Origin: RYN-428 sp035551995
Lineage (GTDB): Bacteria > Planctomycetota > Phycisphaerae > Tepidisphaerales > Tepidisphaeraceae
NCBI GenBank assembly: GCA_035551995.1
Contig: DASZME010000083.1
Coordinates: 61,220-125,219 of the forward strand
Direction of reading: 5' to 3'
Length of the DNA: 64,000 bases
Positions within the stretch are counted from its first letter, which is position 1. Each line of letters begins with the position of its first letter. Made by a program: the position numbers and the translations under genes. This document shows, piece by piece, positions 44,308 through 53,228 of this stretch. The notes under the pieces were generated by a model, which ran no database searches, was not told the origin of the DNA, and was given only the letters and a program-made list of their open reading frames with translations.

Positions 44308-44726
44308 GTTTTCTTCCGCAAAAGGCCCAGGAAATCGCAAGGGCGCACCGCTACGATGCCCAATTCCTCCGCGCGCCTGAAGTGCCTTCTATAGTGCGAA
44401 ATAATATGCCTGCAACCGGCGGCGAAAGCCAGTTCCAGGACCATATCGTCAATTCGATCCGGCAGGAAAGGCCGCCAAAGGAAATGAATCTCCTGCAGGT
44501 GCGATTGGCCGGCGAGATAGCGAACGAACTGAACCGCGTCTTCGGGCATAAGGCCCGAAGGAAGATTTTCCGGGCGGGAGAGAACCTCTCGCCATTCGGC
44601 GTAAAGGGCGACGGAGAGGCATGGCTGAAATAACGACGATGGAATAGAGCTTATCAGCGCAAAACTCGCGCCACGCCTGGAGCGTGCCGCGGCGACAAGC
44701 ACGCTGGTGTCAAAGACTACACGCAT
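44304..44726 (-). CDS. PIN-domain toxin (PIN_3 type) with altered last acidic residue
   Basis: The 140-residue product has the PIN layout: Asp6 in MRVVFDTSVLVAAARS, Glu44 in LYAEWREVL and Asp93/Asp94 in DRIDDMVLELA. The final motif, normally a THN..DF-like strand with a catalytic Asp, reads ISHYRRHF, with His115 at the expected position. PIN toxins cleave RNA with metal ions held by these acids. Whether this copy still cuts is uncertain. ATG 44726 was chosen because it starts directly at the family strand; the open frame continues to 44783. The RHH antitoxin follows with a 4-nt overlap. Confidence 0.78.
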   Translation of the reverse strand: MRVVFDTSVLVAAARSRRGASFALISSIPSSLFQPCLSVALYAEWREVLSRPENLPSGLMPEDAVQFVRYLAGQSHLQEIHFLWRPFLPDRIDDMVLELAFAAGCRHIISHYRRHFRRAEELGIVAVRPCDFLGLLRKKT

Positions 44727-44852
44727 CGGCGAAGATCCGATCATTTTATTCCGTTCCAGTCGCGTTGCCGTTGGGATCAACACGTTTTTGTCGTGGCGAA
44801 CTTCGTTTGCCGCGTGCGGCCCCTTCGCGTTTGTTCCGGGCTCGCGTGTTTT

Positions 44853-47081
44853 CTATTCCGCCGGCGATTTCAGATCCTTCCGCAGTTGCAAGAGCATCGC
44901 GTCGAACAGACCGTCCGCCACTTTAGTATCCGTCCCCTCCGCCGCCCGCTGCCAGACGCTGATGGCGAGGCTGGCGTAGCGTTCGGTCGCGAACGGCTGG
45001 CGATCCATCGGCGTTAACAGCTTGGCGAATTCCCCAAGCTGCCCGACGGGAAGGTCTTTGCATTGGTCGGCATACTGCCCCAACTCCTTCACCAGCGACA
45101 GCAGGGGAGCGAAACGCTTCTGGATCGCCGGCCAGCGAGATATCGGCGTGAGATTCTCTTCGGCGAAACCATCGAACGCGGCGGCGGTGGCGTCGCGATA
45201 CGGGACGATCAACGCCGTCAGCTGATCGGGACTGATTGACCAGTCGGCCCAGCGCGAAAGCGACGGCGCCTTGGCCAATCCCGCTTCGACGTCGCCGGCC
45301 ATGCGCAACGCGTCGTACAGTTGGCGCAGCGTGTCGAGCTTCAATAAGTCCGAAATTTCCATCTCCTTGCCCGAAGCCAGTTGTGACGCCAGACTGCCGA
45401 TGAGGGTGGCGCGCTGCGCGTCAACCGCCGACAGACGGCCGTGAGCGTAGGTCTTGATCGTTTCGGAGGACAACCCGGTCGGCGTCACGATCGAGTCGGC
45501 CAGTCGGGCCAGCCGCTCGACGTCGGCGAGGAATTTAGCCGCCGCGTCCCGTCCGTTGACGACGCCGGTCGAGCTGAGTTCCCCGGCCGCGGAGACCGCT
45601 CGTTTTTCCAACCCGCCGGTCGGGCGCGGGCGATACGGCGCCAGCGCCGCGATCGCGTGAGCCGACGGTTCGATGACGGACAAACTATCGAGATATTGCC
45701 GCATCGATTCGACGCGATTTACCAGCCCGCCGGGAGTGGGGGCGCCGGCGGCGAAGGGGTTGGCGCCGGCGCCGAGAGCTGCCGCGTCGTCGAGAAAGTT
45801 CGCGCGCTGCGCGGCGAATTGCTTTTGAAGGGTCTCCACCGCCTTCTTCTGGGCGAACGGAAGCGCGATCGGCTTGCGGGCGTCGAAGCGCGTGCAGAGC
45901 TGTAGATATTTTTCGATGGCGCCAAGAACTTTGCCGCCCGAATCCGGATTGGCGTTTGCCCAGGTGAACGTGGGAGACAGCTTTTGCAAAAGAGCGGCGG
46001 GAAGGCGCATGCCCTGAAGCTGCATGAGCAATTGCCGATATTGGCTCAGCGACGCGACGCGACTCTGGCCGGCCGCGCGGGTTCGCACGTCGGTGAACAA
46101 CGCCAGCCCCTCGGTCAATTGCTGCTCGATCTTCGGCCGGGCGGCGGCGTCGACGCCGGTGTTGTGCGCCAGGCCCTCGGCCAGTTCCGTCGAAGTCGAA
46201 AGCATCTCGTACAGGGCCTCGGCGTCCGGCGATGCGTTGTCTCCGGCGGCGGGCGCCTGAGCGGCGGCGGCGAGCGACTGCAATTGCTTCCTCAACGCCG
46301 GCGAGATGTCCAGCGTGCGGCCGAGCGAAGCCAGTTCCGCGATCGTCGGCGGGCGCGTGGCCGAGGGTTCGGTCGTCGGCGCGGTCGTGGCGATCACGAT
46401 GTTTCGGGGGCGCATCGGCGGAAGGTTTTTGATTTCGACGGGATTGGGATTGGAGATGAGAATCAACGCGGTCGCCACTTTTCGACTGACGTCGTCGACC
46501 GTGCCGACGGTGGCGCCGTCCGGCAATCCGTATGTGAGATCGTGAAGCGATTTGAGTCCGTGGAGTTGGCCGGGCGTGAGCGACTTGGCGAAATTTTGCA
46601 GCCGCTCGCCGACGTGGTCCGCGGCGGATTGAAGACTGATCACGCGAAGCGCGACACATGCCTGTAGCGATTCATCGACATCCTTTTGATCGCGCGGCGC
46701 CGATTGCCTGGAGGCGCTGGCTTCATTTTGCGGCCTGGTCGCCGGCCCGCCGTCGTCGGATGAAATGGGCGCCGGGGGCTCCATCGCGCCGCTCAGCATC
46801 CATCGCTCGACGAGGCGCGTATCGATTTGATAATCGATGATGGCCAGGGCCGGACCGGCGGCGTCCGTGCGGCGCTGCAGGAGATTGGCCAGCTCCGATT
46901 CGATCGTGTTGACGCGCTCCTGAAACACTTCGCCGGGCGTGGACGGCGGCGGTGGAGGCGGCGCCACCAGGGCGGGGGCGGCGAATAAGGCCGCCGCGCA
47001 AAAGACCCATGCGAGGGCGACGCCCGTCGCCCAGGCGTACGATCGGGGCTGGCGCCGCCGAGAAAAAGGCGTGGTTTGCAT
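44853..47081 (-). CDS. Large secreted hypothetical protein (Pro-rich, helical)
   Basis: This 742-residue protein is not a recognised family. An N-terminal membrane/signal segment (YAWATGVALAWVFCAAALFA, about 15-34) is followed directly by a Pro run (PPPPPP) and a long helical, Ala/Leu/Gln-rich body. Thr/Pro/Arg-rich low-complexity stretches lie near 110-130 and 235-250. No cysteine-rich, catalytic or repeat domain is visible. It starts at ATG 47081, 42 bp downstream of the GT4 gene's stop, so it may be the last gene of the xseA/GT4 direction. An envelope location is likely, but the role is unknown. Confidence 0.65.
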   Translation of the reverse strand: MQTTPFSRRRQPRSYAWATGVALAWVFCAAALFAAPALVAPPPPPPSTPGEVFQERVNTIESELANLLQRRTDAAGPALAIIDYQIDTRLVERWMLSGAMEPPAPISSDDGGPATRPQNEASASRQSAPRDQKDVDESLQACVALRVISLQSAADHVGERLQNFAKSLTPGQLHGLKSLHDLTYGLPDGATVGTVDDVSRKVATALILISNPNPVEIKNLPPMRPRNIVIATTAPTTEPSATRPPTIAELASLGRTLDISPALRKQLQSLAAAAQAPAAGDNASPDAEALYEMLSTSTELAEGLAHNTGVDAAARPKIEQQLTEGLALFTDVRTRAAGQSRVASLSQYRQLLMQLQGMRLPAALLQKLSPTFTWANANPDSGGKVLGAIEKYLQLCTRFDARKPIALPFAQKKAVETLQKQFAAQRANFLDDAAALGAGANPFAAGAPTPGGLVNRVESMRQYLDSLSVIEPSAHAIAALAPYRPRPTGGLEKRAVSAAGELSSTGVVNGRDAAAKFLADVERLARLADSIVTPTGLSSETIKTYAHGRLSAVDAQRATLIGSLASQLASGKEMEISDLLKLDTLRQLYDALRMAGDVEAGLAKAPSLSRWADWSISPDQLTALIVPYRDATAAAFDGFAEENLTPISRWPAIQKRFAPLLSLVKELGQYADQCKDLPVGQLGEFAKLLTPMDRQPFATERYASLAISVWQRAAEGTDTKVADGLFDAMLLQLRKDLKSPAE

Positions 47082-47123
47082 GCTTCGTCTCTCTCTGTTG
47101 TAGACGGCGATGTCCGCCGGGGC

Positions 47124-48293
47124 TTAGGCCGGCCGCATGGAATTCCGATACACGTGCTCCAGGGCCTCGACCATTACACTCGCGTCAAATCGGGCCAGGG
47201 CGAACGCGCGGCCGGTTTCCCCCATCCGGCTCCGCAGGGCCGGATCGCCCAATAATACTTCAAGCGCCGCCGAAAGTCCGGCGCCGTCGAACGGCCGAAT
47301 CGCGAATCCGCTCTGGCCGTCCAAAAGCCCTTCACGATTGCCGTCGATGTCAAAGGCGATCACCGGGCATCCCGCCAGCGCCCCTTGCGGCAACGCCCGC
47401 GCCAAGCCTTCCCGCCGGGACGGATGAACCAGGATATCCATCGCGTTCGTCAACTCCGGCACCCGCGACGGCGAAACCAGTCCCGTGAGGATAAACCGAT
47501 CCTTCAAACTCATGCGCGCGATCTCTCGCTCAAAATCAGCCCGAAGCGATCCGTCGCCGACCCAGAGAAATCGCAGGTTTGGATACTTCCGGCATAACCC
47601 CGGCGCCGCCGCGAGCAGATCGGCATGCCCCTTGAGATCGAATAGTCGAGCGATCGTCCCCACCGCCACATGCTCATCGGCAAGGCCAAGACCGCGGCGA
47701 ACTTCGGCGCGGCAAATCGGCGGATCGAGAAACGGCGCCGTCTTCATCCCGCTGTAAACGGTCACATATTGATCCGTCCGCCCCACGTTTTGCGCAAGCG
47801 ACCGCTCAGCCATGGCGTCGGCGACGCAGACGATTTTCGTGGTGATCGGCGCCGTGAATTTCTCGGCCAGCCGATACACGTCGTTGACGATTTTTCGCGT
47901 CGACGCCGTGAACGCCAATCCATGAATCGTATGAACGATCACCGGCACGCCCGCCTGATATGCCGCCCATCGGCCGATGATGCCCGCCTTGCTGCTGTGG
48001 GTATGAACGACGTGGGGCTTGATCTGTCGCAGGCGGCGGATGAGCCATCGGTACGTCCGCCAATCCTGCGTGGGCAAAACGCTCCGACGCATGGCGTCGA
48101 TCGTCTCGACGCGATACCCATAAGACGCCGCTCGCTCCATCAACGACCCCTCGGGCCCCAGCGCCGGGCCGGCGATCAGCGTGACGTCGTGGCCGCGATC
48201 GTGCTGGCCTTCGCAGGAAAGCAGCGTATTTTCCTGCGCGCCGCCGACGATCAGACGGGTGATGACGTGGACGATTGTCATAGCGAAAGTCAT
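47124..48293 (-). CDS. GT4-family glycosyltransferase
   Basis: This 389-residue enzyme has a classical GT-B fold. The N-terminal half contains VHVITRLIVGGAQENTLLSC (the GGAQ loop) and HVVHTHSSKAGIIGRWAA. The C-terminal half holds VGTIARLFDLKGHADLLAAA and HPSRREGLARALPQGALAGC, where EG is the GT4 nucleotide-sugar motif, then PVIAFDIDGNREGL. All usual landmarks are present, in contrast to the GT4-like protein at 41 kb. The donor sugar is unknown. It lies between xseA and the 742-aa gene on the same strand (gaps of 52 and 42 bp), which suggests co-transcription. It is likely part of exopolysaccharide or lipid glycan assembly. Confidence 0.9.
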   Translation of the reverse strand: MTFAMTIVHVITRLIVGGAQENTLLSCEGQHDRGHDVTLIAGPALGPEGSLMERAASYGYRVETIDAMRRSVLPTQDWRTYRWLIRRLRQIKPHVVHTHSSKAGIIGRWAAYQAGVPVIVHTIHGLAFTASTRKIVNDVYRLAEKFTAPITTKIVCVADAMAERSLAQNVGRTDQYVTVYSGMKTAPFLDPPICRAEVRRGLGLADEHVAVGTIARLFDLKGHADLLAAAPGLCRKYPNLRFLWVGDGSLRADFEREIARMSLKDRFILTGLVSPSRVPELTNAMDILVHPSRREGLARALPQGALAGCPVIAFDIDGNREGLLDGQSGFAIRPFDGAGLSAALEVLLGDPALRSRMGETGRAFALARFDASVMVEALEHVYRNSMRPA

Positions 48294-48345
48294 TGTCCCC
48301 GGCGGGGCTGCGGCGCCGGATCGTCTCGATTCGCCAAAGGCCGCT

Positions 48346-49959
48346 TCAGTCGAACAATCTCGGCTGCCTGGGATCGTCGGCGATGGATTCGATCTGTCCG
48401 TCGGCCAGGCGCGTTTGCAATCGGTCGCCCGGTTTAACTTGTTCGACGCTTCGGATAAGCGACCCGTCTTTTTTGCGGAAGGTCATGCTGTAGCCGCGCT
48501 GCAATACGTTGCTGGGATTGAGGGCCTGGAGTTGGCGCTCAAGGGCGTCGAGGCGCCGGCGCCGTTCCAGAAAACCGGACTGCGCCGCTCGATTGAATCG
48601 ATCGATCGACGCCTTGAGCCGCTGGCTTTGCAGGCGGACGCCGAACTTCGGATGGCAATCGCCCAAGCGGCTTGCGGCGCGGTTGACCCGGTCGTTCGCC
48701 TGACGAACGCGCCGGCTCAGGGCCAGCAGGAGATTGCGCTGTAACGTGGCAAGCCGATCGCCCAGACGATTGATCGCCGCGGGCATCTGACGATCGAGCC
48801 GGCCGTGAATTTCCTGCACGCGCCATTGCGTCTGATGCAGGCGATGGACGACGGCGGTCGTCATCGTGCGCTGCCGGTCGTCAAGAACTTGCCGAAGCGA
48901 ATTGATCCGCTCCATCGGCCGGCGGAAAACTTCGTGGCGTTCGATATTCTTGAGGCGCTCGCGGCATTCGGTCAACCGTTTTGAAAAGCCGCGGCCAAGC
49001 CGCAGCGCCGTCACGTCAAGCTCGTCGCGCACATCGCGCCAATGTCCCGACACGATTTGGGCGGCTTCGGTCGGCGTATGCGCGTGATAATCGGCCGCGA
49101 GGTCGGCGATCGTCACATCCACCTCATGGCCGATCCCCGTGATCACCGCCACGCGGCTGGCCGCGATCGCGCGGGCGACCGGCTCTTCGTTGAACGCCCA
49201 TAGGTCTTCCAGCGATCCGCCGCCGCGCGCCAGCAGAATGATGTCGGCCGATATCTCGTGCGCGCAACGGCTGACGTGCGCAATGGCAGCCGCGATTCGC
49301 CCCGCCGCCGCGTCCCCCTGAACCGGAACCGGGTAAACCATGAGCCGCAGCCACGCATACCGGCGGAGGACTTTCAAGATGTCCTGCAGCGCCGCGGTGC
49401 TCGTTCCCGTCACCAGCACGATCGTCATCGGATATCGCGGCAGCGGTTTTTTTCGCTCGGCCGCGAACAGCCCCTCGGCTTCAAGTTTCGCTCGAAGTTG
49501 CCCAAAGGCCAACTCCAGCGACCCCTTGCCCAGCGGCCGCAGGGTTGTGACATACAGTTGATAGCGCCCCTGCTTGCCGAAGACCGCGACCTTTCCGGTT
49601 GCAATCAGTTCCAGGCCGTCGGTCGGAACGAATTTCAAACGAGCCGCGTCGCTCTTCCACATCACGCAGTCGATGCAGGTAGCGGCATCTTTCAGCGTGA
49701 AGTATACATGCCCCGACGAGTGGTTTGGCCGATAGTTGCTGATCTCGCCGCGGACGTAAACAGTGTCCGGCACGCCTGCCCTGACGGCTCGATCGATTCG
49801 ATTGGTCAGTTCCGAAACGGTGATGGCATCGATTGACGTCTGCTTGCTCGCGCCGGGCGGCCCGGGCGATCCCGTCGCGGGAAGTTCACGGGGCCGAATT
49901 TCCGCGCGGGGTTTGCGCGTGGCCTGCTCGCGAAACTCGAAGAATCCTCCATGAGACAT
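48346..49959 (-). CDS. xseA: Exodeoxyribonuclease VII large subunit
   Basis: XseA is the nuclease subunit that degrades single-stranded DNA to short oligonucleotides. The 537-residue protein has an extra, Arg/Pro-rich N-terminus of about 45 residues before the OB domain (ITVSELTNRIDRAV, then VYVRGEISNY). The catalytic region includes VTGTSTAALQDIL, LLARGGGSLEDLWAFNEE and GIGHEVDVTIADLAADYHAHTPTEA-type blocks. A long coiled coil follows (about 340-460). ALNPSNVLQRGYSM marks the conserved C-terminal segment. It ends QPRLFD, which fits the beta-clamp-binding pattern QxxLF. No xseB is next to it. Confidence 0.95.
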   Translation of the reverse strand: MSHGGFFEFREQATRKPRAEIRPRELPATGSPGPPGASKQTSIDAITVSELTNRIDRAVRAGVPDTVYVRGEISNYRPNHSSGHVYFTLKDAATCIDCVMWKSDAARLKFVPTDGLELIATGKVAVFGKQGRYQLYVTTLRPLGKGSLELAFGQLRAKLEAEGLFAAERKKPLPRYPMTIVLVTGTSTAALQDILKVLRRYAWLRLMVYPVPVQGDAAAGRIAAAIAHVSRCAHEISADIILLARGGGSLEDLWAFNEEPVARAIAASRVAVITGIGHEVDVTIADLAADYHAHTPTEAAQIVSGHWRDVRDELDVTALRLGRGFSKRLTECRERLKNIERHEVFRRPMERINSLRQVLDDRQRTMTTAVVHRLHQTQWRVQEIHGRLDRQMPAAINRLGDRLATLQRNLLLALSRRVRQANDRVNRAASRLGDCHPKFGVRLQSQRLKASIDRFNRAAQSGFLERRRRLDALERQLQALNPSNVLQRGYSMTFRKKDGSLIRSVEQVKPGDRLQTRLADGQIESIADDPRQPRLFD

Positions 49960-50147
49960 CAGTACAAGTATACGCGATGAGGGGCGCTCCTGCTTCCTTT
50001 AGCCGCCGTGATGACACTGCCGGGACCTGAACGGACACGGCCTCTTTTCCCTCGCGGCGATCGTCGCTCCAACGATCGGCCTTGCCGTGGCGTATTTACA
50101 AATGCGTCGCAGCATTTCGCCAGCGGTTTTCACGGAAAGGTCGTGCG

Positions 50148-51713
50148 ATGAACTCCTTCGTCCATCGTGCAGGACATGATACGGCGATTGGCCGTCTGAT
50201 CGTCGCAACGCTTGTTCTGTCGGCGATGACCGCCGCGCTGCATGCACGCGATCATTGCGCGCCGGGCGCCTGCGCGGCGGCCGATGCCGCTGAACCTCCC
50301 GCGGGGCCGTCGGGGAATCTTCATCCGATCCCCTCGGCGGATGCTCTAGCCGGGGCGCTTCAGGGGCTGAAGGAAATTTTCAAACCCTATCCTCCCGCCA
50401 AGGCGGAAGACAAAATCAAGGTCGCCGAAAAACTGATTTCCGACAACGAAAAGAGTCCCGGCGATCTCAATTCACAATATGTGCTCTTGCACGAGGCCGC
50501 GGAATTGTTCGCCGCCGCCGGTGACCTTCCGGCGGCGCTCAAAGCCGTGGACGATCTGGCCGGCGTTTTCGCGATCGACGTCGCCCAGGAGAAACTGTCC
50601 ATCCTCAAGCGGGCGAAAGTCGGCCGTCTTTCCCCATCCGCGGCGTCTGCATATGCCGACGCGACGCTGACGCTGGGATGGGGCGCGATGCGCCGGGGTG
50701 ATTTTGAAAGCGCCAACCGGGCGGTTTCTTTGGCGGCGGGCGCGGTGCACGAGGCGCAAGATCCAAAATTGACGTCGGCCGCCCAGGCGCTGACAGCCGA
50801 AGCCCACAGGGCGCTTGGCGAAGCGGGACAAGCAAGAGCCGCCGAAGAAAAGCTCAAAACTCAGCCAAACGATCCGTCGGCCAATCTCGGCGCCGGCCGG
50901 TTCCTCTGTTTTTATCGCGGCGATTGGACGCGGGGTTTGCCGATGTTGGCCAAAGGCTCGGACCCGACGCTCAAGGCGCTAGCGGAAAGCGACTTGGCGC
51001 CTCCGACCGACGCCGACGCGCAACTTGCGCTGGGCCAAAAATGGGGCGAATTGGCCGGCCGGGACACGACCTTTGCCCGCGCTCAACTTCGCCAACGTGC
51101 GACGTACTGGTATGCGTTGGCCGAAGCGGGACTCGGCGGACTCAAAAAGGTCCTGGCCCAGCGCCGCATCGCCGATCTCAATAGATCCGACGCATCCGAT
51201 CCCGCCTCTTTCACCTCGCGGGAACTGACACTTGCGAAGTTGCTTAATGATCCTTCGCACTGGATCGTCAAAAACGGGAAATGGGACAACGCCACCGGCC
51301 GCTTCCACGGCGAAGGCGACGCCGAGATCGACCTGGATACGCCGTTGCCGCCGGACATTGTTTTTAGTTTTCATATCAACGTCATCAGTGGCTCGCGTCC
51401 GCGAATGCATTTCGAGGGGACGGGAATGACTTTCGCCAACGAAGGGCGTGGGAGAAATCTGTATCCGCACGGCACGAAAGCGCCCGAGCCGCATTTTATG
51501 TATGAGAACAATCAGCCCCATGCGCTGAAATTCAAATTGGCCGCGAATCATTTTGAGATCGCCATCGACGGCAACACCGCGTTTACGGGAACGTATAAGG
51601 CCGCCAAGTCCATCCACCTGAGGCTGCGCGCCGGCGATAGCTGGAGCCGAGGAACGACTGAATTTTGGGGATTCGAGGTGGAGTCGCTGCCGAACGGAAT
51701 GGGCGGGAAGTAG
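50148..51713 (+). CDS. Secreted TPR plus LamG-like protein
   Basis: The product is 521 residues. ATG 50148 follows GGAAAGG at 8 nt and gives a signal peptide (DTAIGRLIVATLVLSAMTAA then LHA). The frame is open upstream to 50082 without signal character. A helical TPR-like domain spans about 75-340 (ELFAAAGDLPAALKAVDDLA, then ALTAEAHRALGEAGQARAAE). The last 150 residues form a beta-sandwich of the LamG/DUF1080 type (WIVKNGKWDNATGRFHGEGD, then FKLAANHFEIAIDGNTAFTG). Such domains bind sugars in planctomycete exported proteins. No catalytic residue can be assigned. It is followed by the inverted family-1 repeat 42 bp downstream. Confidence 0.72.
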   Translation: MNSFVHRAGHDTAIGRLIVATLVLSAMTAALHARDHCAPGACAAADAAEPPAGPSGNLHPIPSADALAGALQGLKEIFKPYPPAKAEDKIKVAEKLISDNEKSPGDLNSQYVLLHEAAELFAAAGDLPAALKAVDDLAGVFAIDVAQEKLSILKRAKVGRLSPSAASAYADATLTLGWGAMRRGDFESANRAVSLAAGAVHEAQDPKLTSAAQALTAEAHRALGEAGQARAAEEKLKTQPNDPSANLGAGRFLCFYRGDWTRGLPMLAKGSDPTLKALAESDLAPPTDADAQLALGQKWGELAGRDTTFARAQLRQRATYWYALAEAGLGGLKKVLAQRRIADLNRSDASDPASFTSRELTLAKLLNDPSHWIVKNGKWDNATGRFHGEGDAEIDLDTPLPPDIVFSFHINVISGSRPRMHFEGTGMTFANEGRGRNLYPHGTKAPEPHFMYENNQPHALKFKLAANHFEIAIDGNTAFTGTYKAAKSIHLRLRAGDSWSRGTTEFWGFEVESLPNGMGGK

Positions 51714-51754
51714 CCTGGGCGATTCTCTTGCATGCGCTGGTCTGGATATGAATG

Positions 51755-51937
51755 AACTTGCGCGATTACGCGCTCTACTCCCTCGCCCGGTAATCCGGGA
51801 GAGAGGGTTGGGGTGAGGGTTTTTTGAAATGATGCGAGCCGTATAAAATGCGCGAGCTATCAAAGAAACCCTCACCCTGTTCTCTCCCGGAGTGCCGGGT
51901 GAGGGTTTAAGAGAAACGCGCGTGATCGCGCAAGGTT
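51755..51937 (-). repeat. Near-palindromic dispersed element, family 1 copy 2 (inverted)
   Basis: This 183-bp unit has ends AACTTGCGCGAT and ATCGCGCAAGGTT. Read on the minus strand it aligns with copies 1 and 3 in order, including the two CCCGG/CCGGG hairpins and the GGGTGAGGGTTTCTTT / CAAAAAACCCTCACCCC pair. The last forms an extra internal stem, making the element almost a perfect palindrome. It ends 48 bp before the DUF6807 start. Confidence 0.85.
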
Positions 51938-51984
51938 ATTTTAGATTAAATGTCGATCGTCTGTCTATTAAAGGAGAAGTAAGC

Positions 51985-52971
51985 GTGCGAATTCCGGCTC
52001 TACTTGCAGTCGTGGCTCTCTGTTCGATCCATTCCGTTTTGGCCGCGGGCGCGGCGGATCAATCACAGGCGATCAAAATCGTCCAGGCCGATACGCATCT
52101 CGACGTCACCATCGGCGGCAAGCCGTTCACGTCCTACTGGTTCGGCAAACGAGATGACCGGCTCTATGTCCGTCCATTTTTCTTCCCCGTCCTCGCGCCC
52201 GGCGACGTGGCGGTGACCAGCGATCAATATTCGCTGAAGGAACGCGAACCCAAGACCGACCACCCGCATCATCAATCGCTGTGGGTGGCGCAGGGGGACG
52301 TGAATGGCGTCGATCACTGGTCGCTCGGGAAAGACGGCAAAGGAACCCTGTCGGCCAAGCAACGGCATGTTAAATTCGCCTCGGTCGGCGAGGATCGTTT
52401 CGCCGAAAATCTCTTGTGGGACGACAACGCCGGGAAACCGATGCTCGATGAAGTGCGAACGGTGAAGTTCGTCGGGTATCCCGATGGAAGCCGCGGCATC
52501 GATATTACGTCGGCCTTCACGCCGGCGGAGGGGTCGGTGACGTTTGGAGATACAAAGGAGGCTGGTTTGATGGCGGTTCGATTGGCGACCGCGATCGCCA
52601 AACATCCGACGATTACACAGTCCAGCGGAAAAGGCGGGGAAGGCGCCGCCGGCGAAAAGCAGACCTGGGGCCAGCCGGCCGACTGGTGTGATGAATCGGG
52701 CGAGATCGACGGCAAGCCGTTTGGCGTGGCGATTTTCGATTTCCCGGCCAACCCGCGTCATCCGGCCCGCTGGCATGTGCGAGCCTATGGATTGATGTCA
52801 TCCAACATTTTTGGCTTGAGCGATTTCGATAAGAAAAATCCGAAGCATTCGGGGGATCTGGTGATCGAGAAAGGGACGACGGTTACGTTTCGCCATCGAG
52901 CGGTGATCCATGCGGGGATGGCCGTGGATGCGAAACTGGGAGAGAAGTATAAGGAATTTGCCGGTGAGTAG
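51985..52971 (+). CDS. Exported DUF6807 (PmoA-like) protein
   Basis: The product is 328 residues. GTG 51985 follows AAGGAGAAG and gives a clear signal peptide (MRIPALLAVVALCSIHSVLA, cleavage near AAG). An upstream ATG at 51892 lies inside the repeat element and was rejected. The mature protein is beta-rich and contains the His-rich HPHHQSLWVAQGDVNG motif with nearby VRPFFFPVLAPG, typical of the DUF6807/PmoA family common in Planctomycetes and Verrucomicrobia. Proteins of this family are often found near oxidoreductases and sugar-degradation genes; none is adjacent here. The function is unknown. Confidence 0.85.
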   Translation: MRIPALLAVVALCSIHSVLAAGAADQSQAIKIVQADTHLDVTIGGKPFTSYWFGKRDDRLYVRPFFFPVLAPGDVAVTSDQYSLKEREPKTDHPHHQSLWVAQGDVNGVDHWSLGKDGKGTLSAKQRHVKFASVGEDRFAENLLWDDNAGKPMLDEVRTVKFVGYPDGSRGIDITSAFTPAEGSVTFGDTKEAGLMAVRLATAIAKHPTITQSSGKGGEGAAGEKQTWGQPADWCDESGEIDGKPFGVAIFDFPANPRHPARWHVRAYGLMSSNIFGLSDFDKKNPKHSGDLVIEKGTTVTFRHRAVIHAGMAVDAKLGEKYKEFAGE

Positions 52972-53130
52972 ATGAGGACGTAAGACTATGCGACGCCGCG
53001 GGATTCTGTGCATGGCTATCAGGCAGATGTCGCGGTCGATTGGATAGTCGCGGGGCGGAAGCGCGGTTGCGTTTGATTTCAGTTGAGTCTACCAATAACA
53101 CTACTGTTCTCATCAGAAGGATTTCTGTTG

Positions 53131-53200
53131 TTGATGGAGCGAGGCTTCAGCGCGAGAAGCGCCTCACAAGCGGGGCCGCTATTATAGACGCAGGAACGCC
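53131..53200 (-). repeat. REP-like dispersed palindrome, copy E (diverged)
   Basis: On the minus strand the core ATAGCGGCCCCGCTTGTGAG is preceded by GGCGTTCCTGCGTC and followed by GCTTCTCGCGC. The inner stem has two mismatches, so this is an older copy. It lies 29 bp before family-1 copy 3. Confidence 0.6.
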
Positions 53201-53228
53201 ACGGCTATCTGGAATAGGCTCTAAAATG

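Noticed and set aside
51892..51984. Upstream ATG extension of the DUF6807 gene
   Set aside because: It lies within the family-1 repeat; the GTG at 51985 has a strong ribosome-binding site and starts a proper signal peptide.
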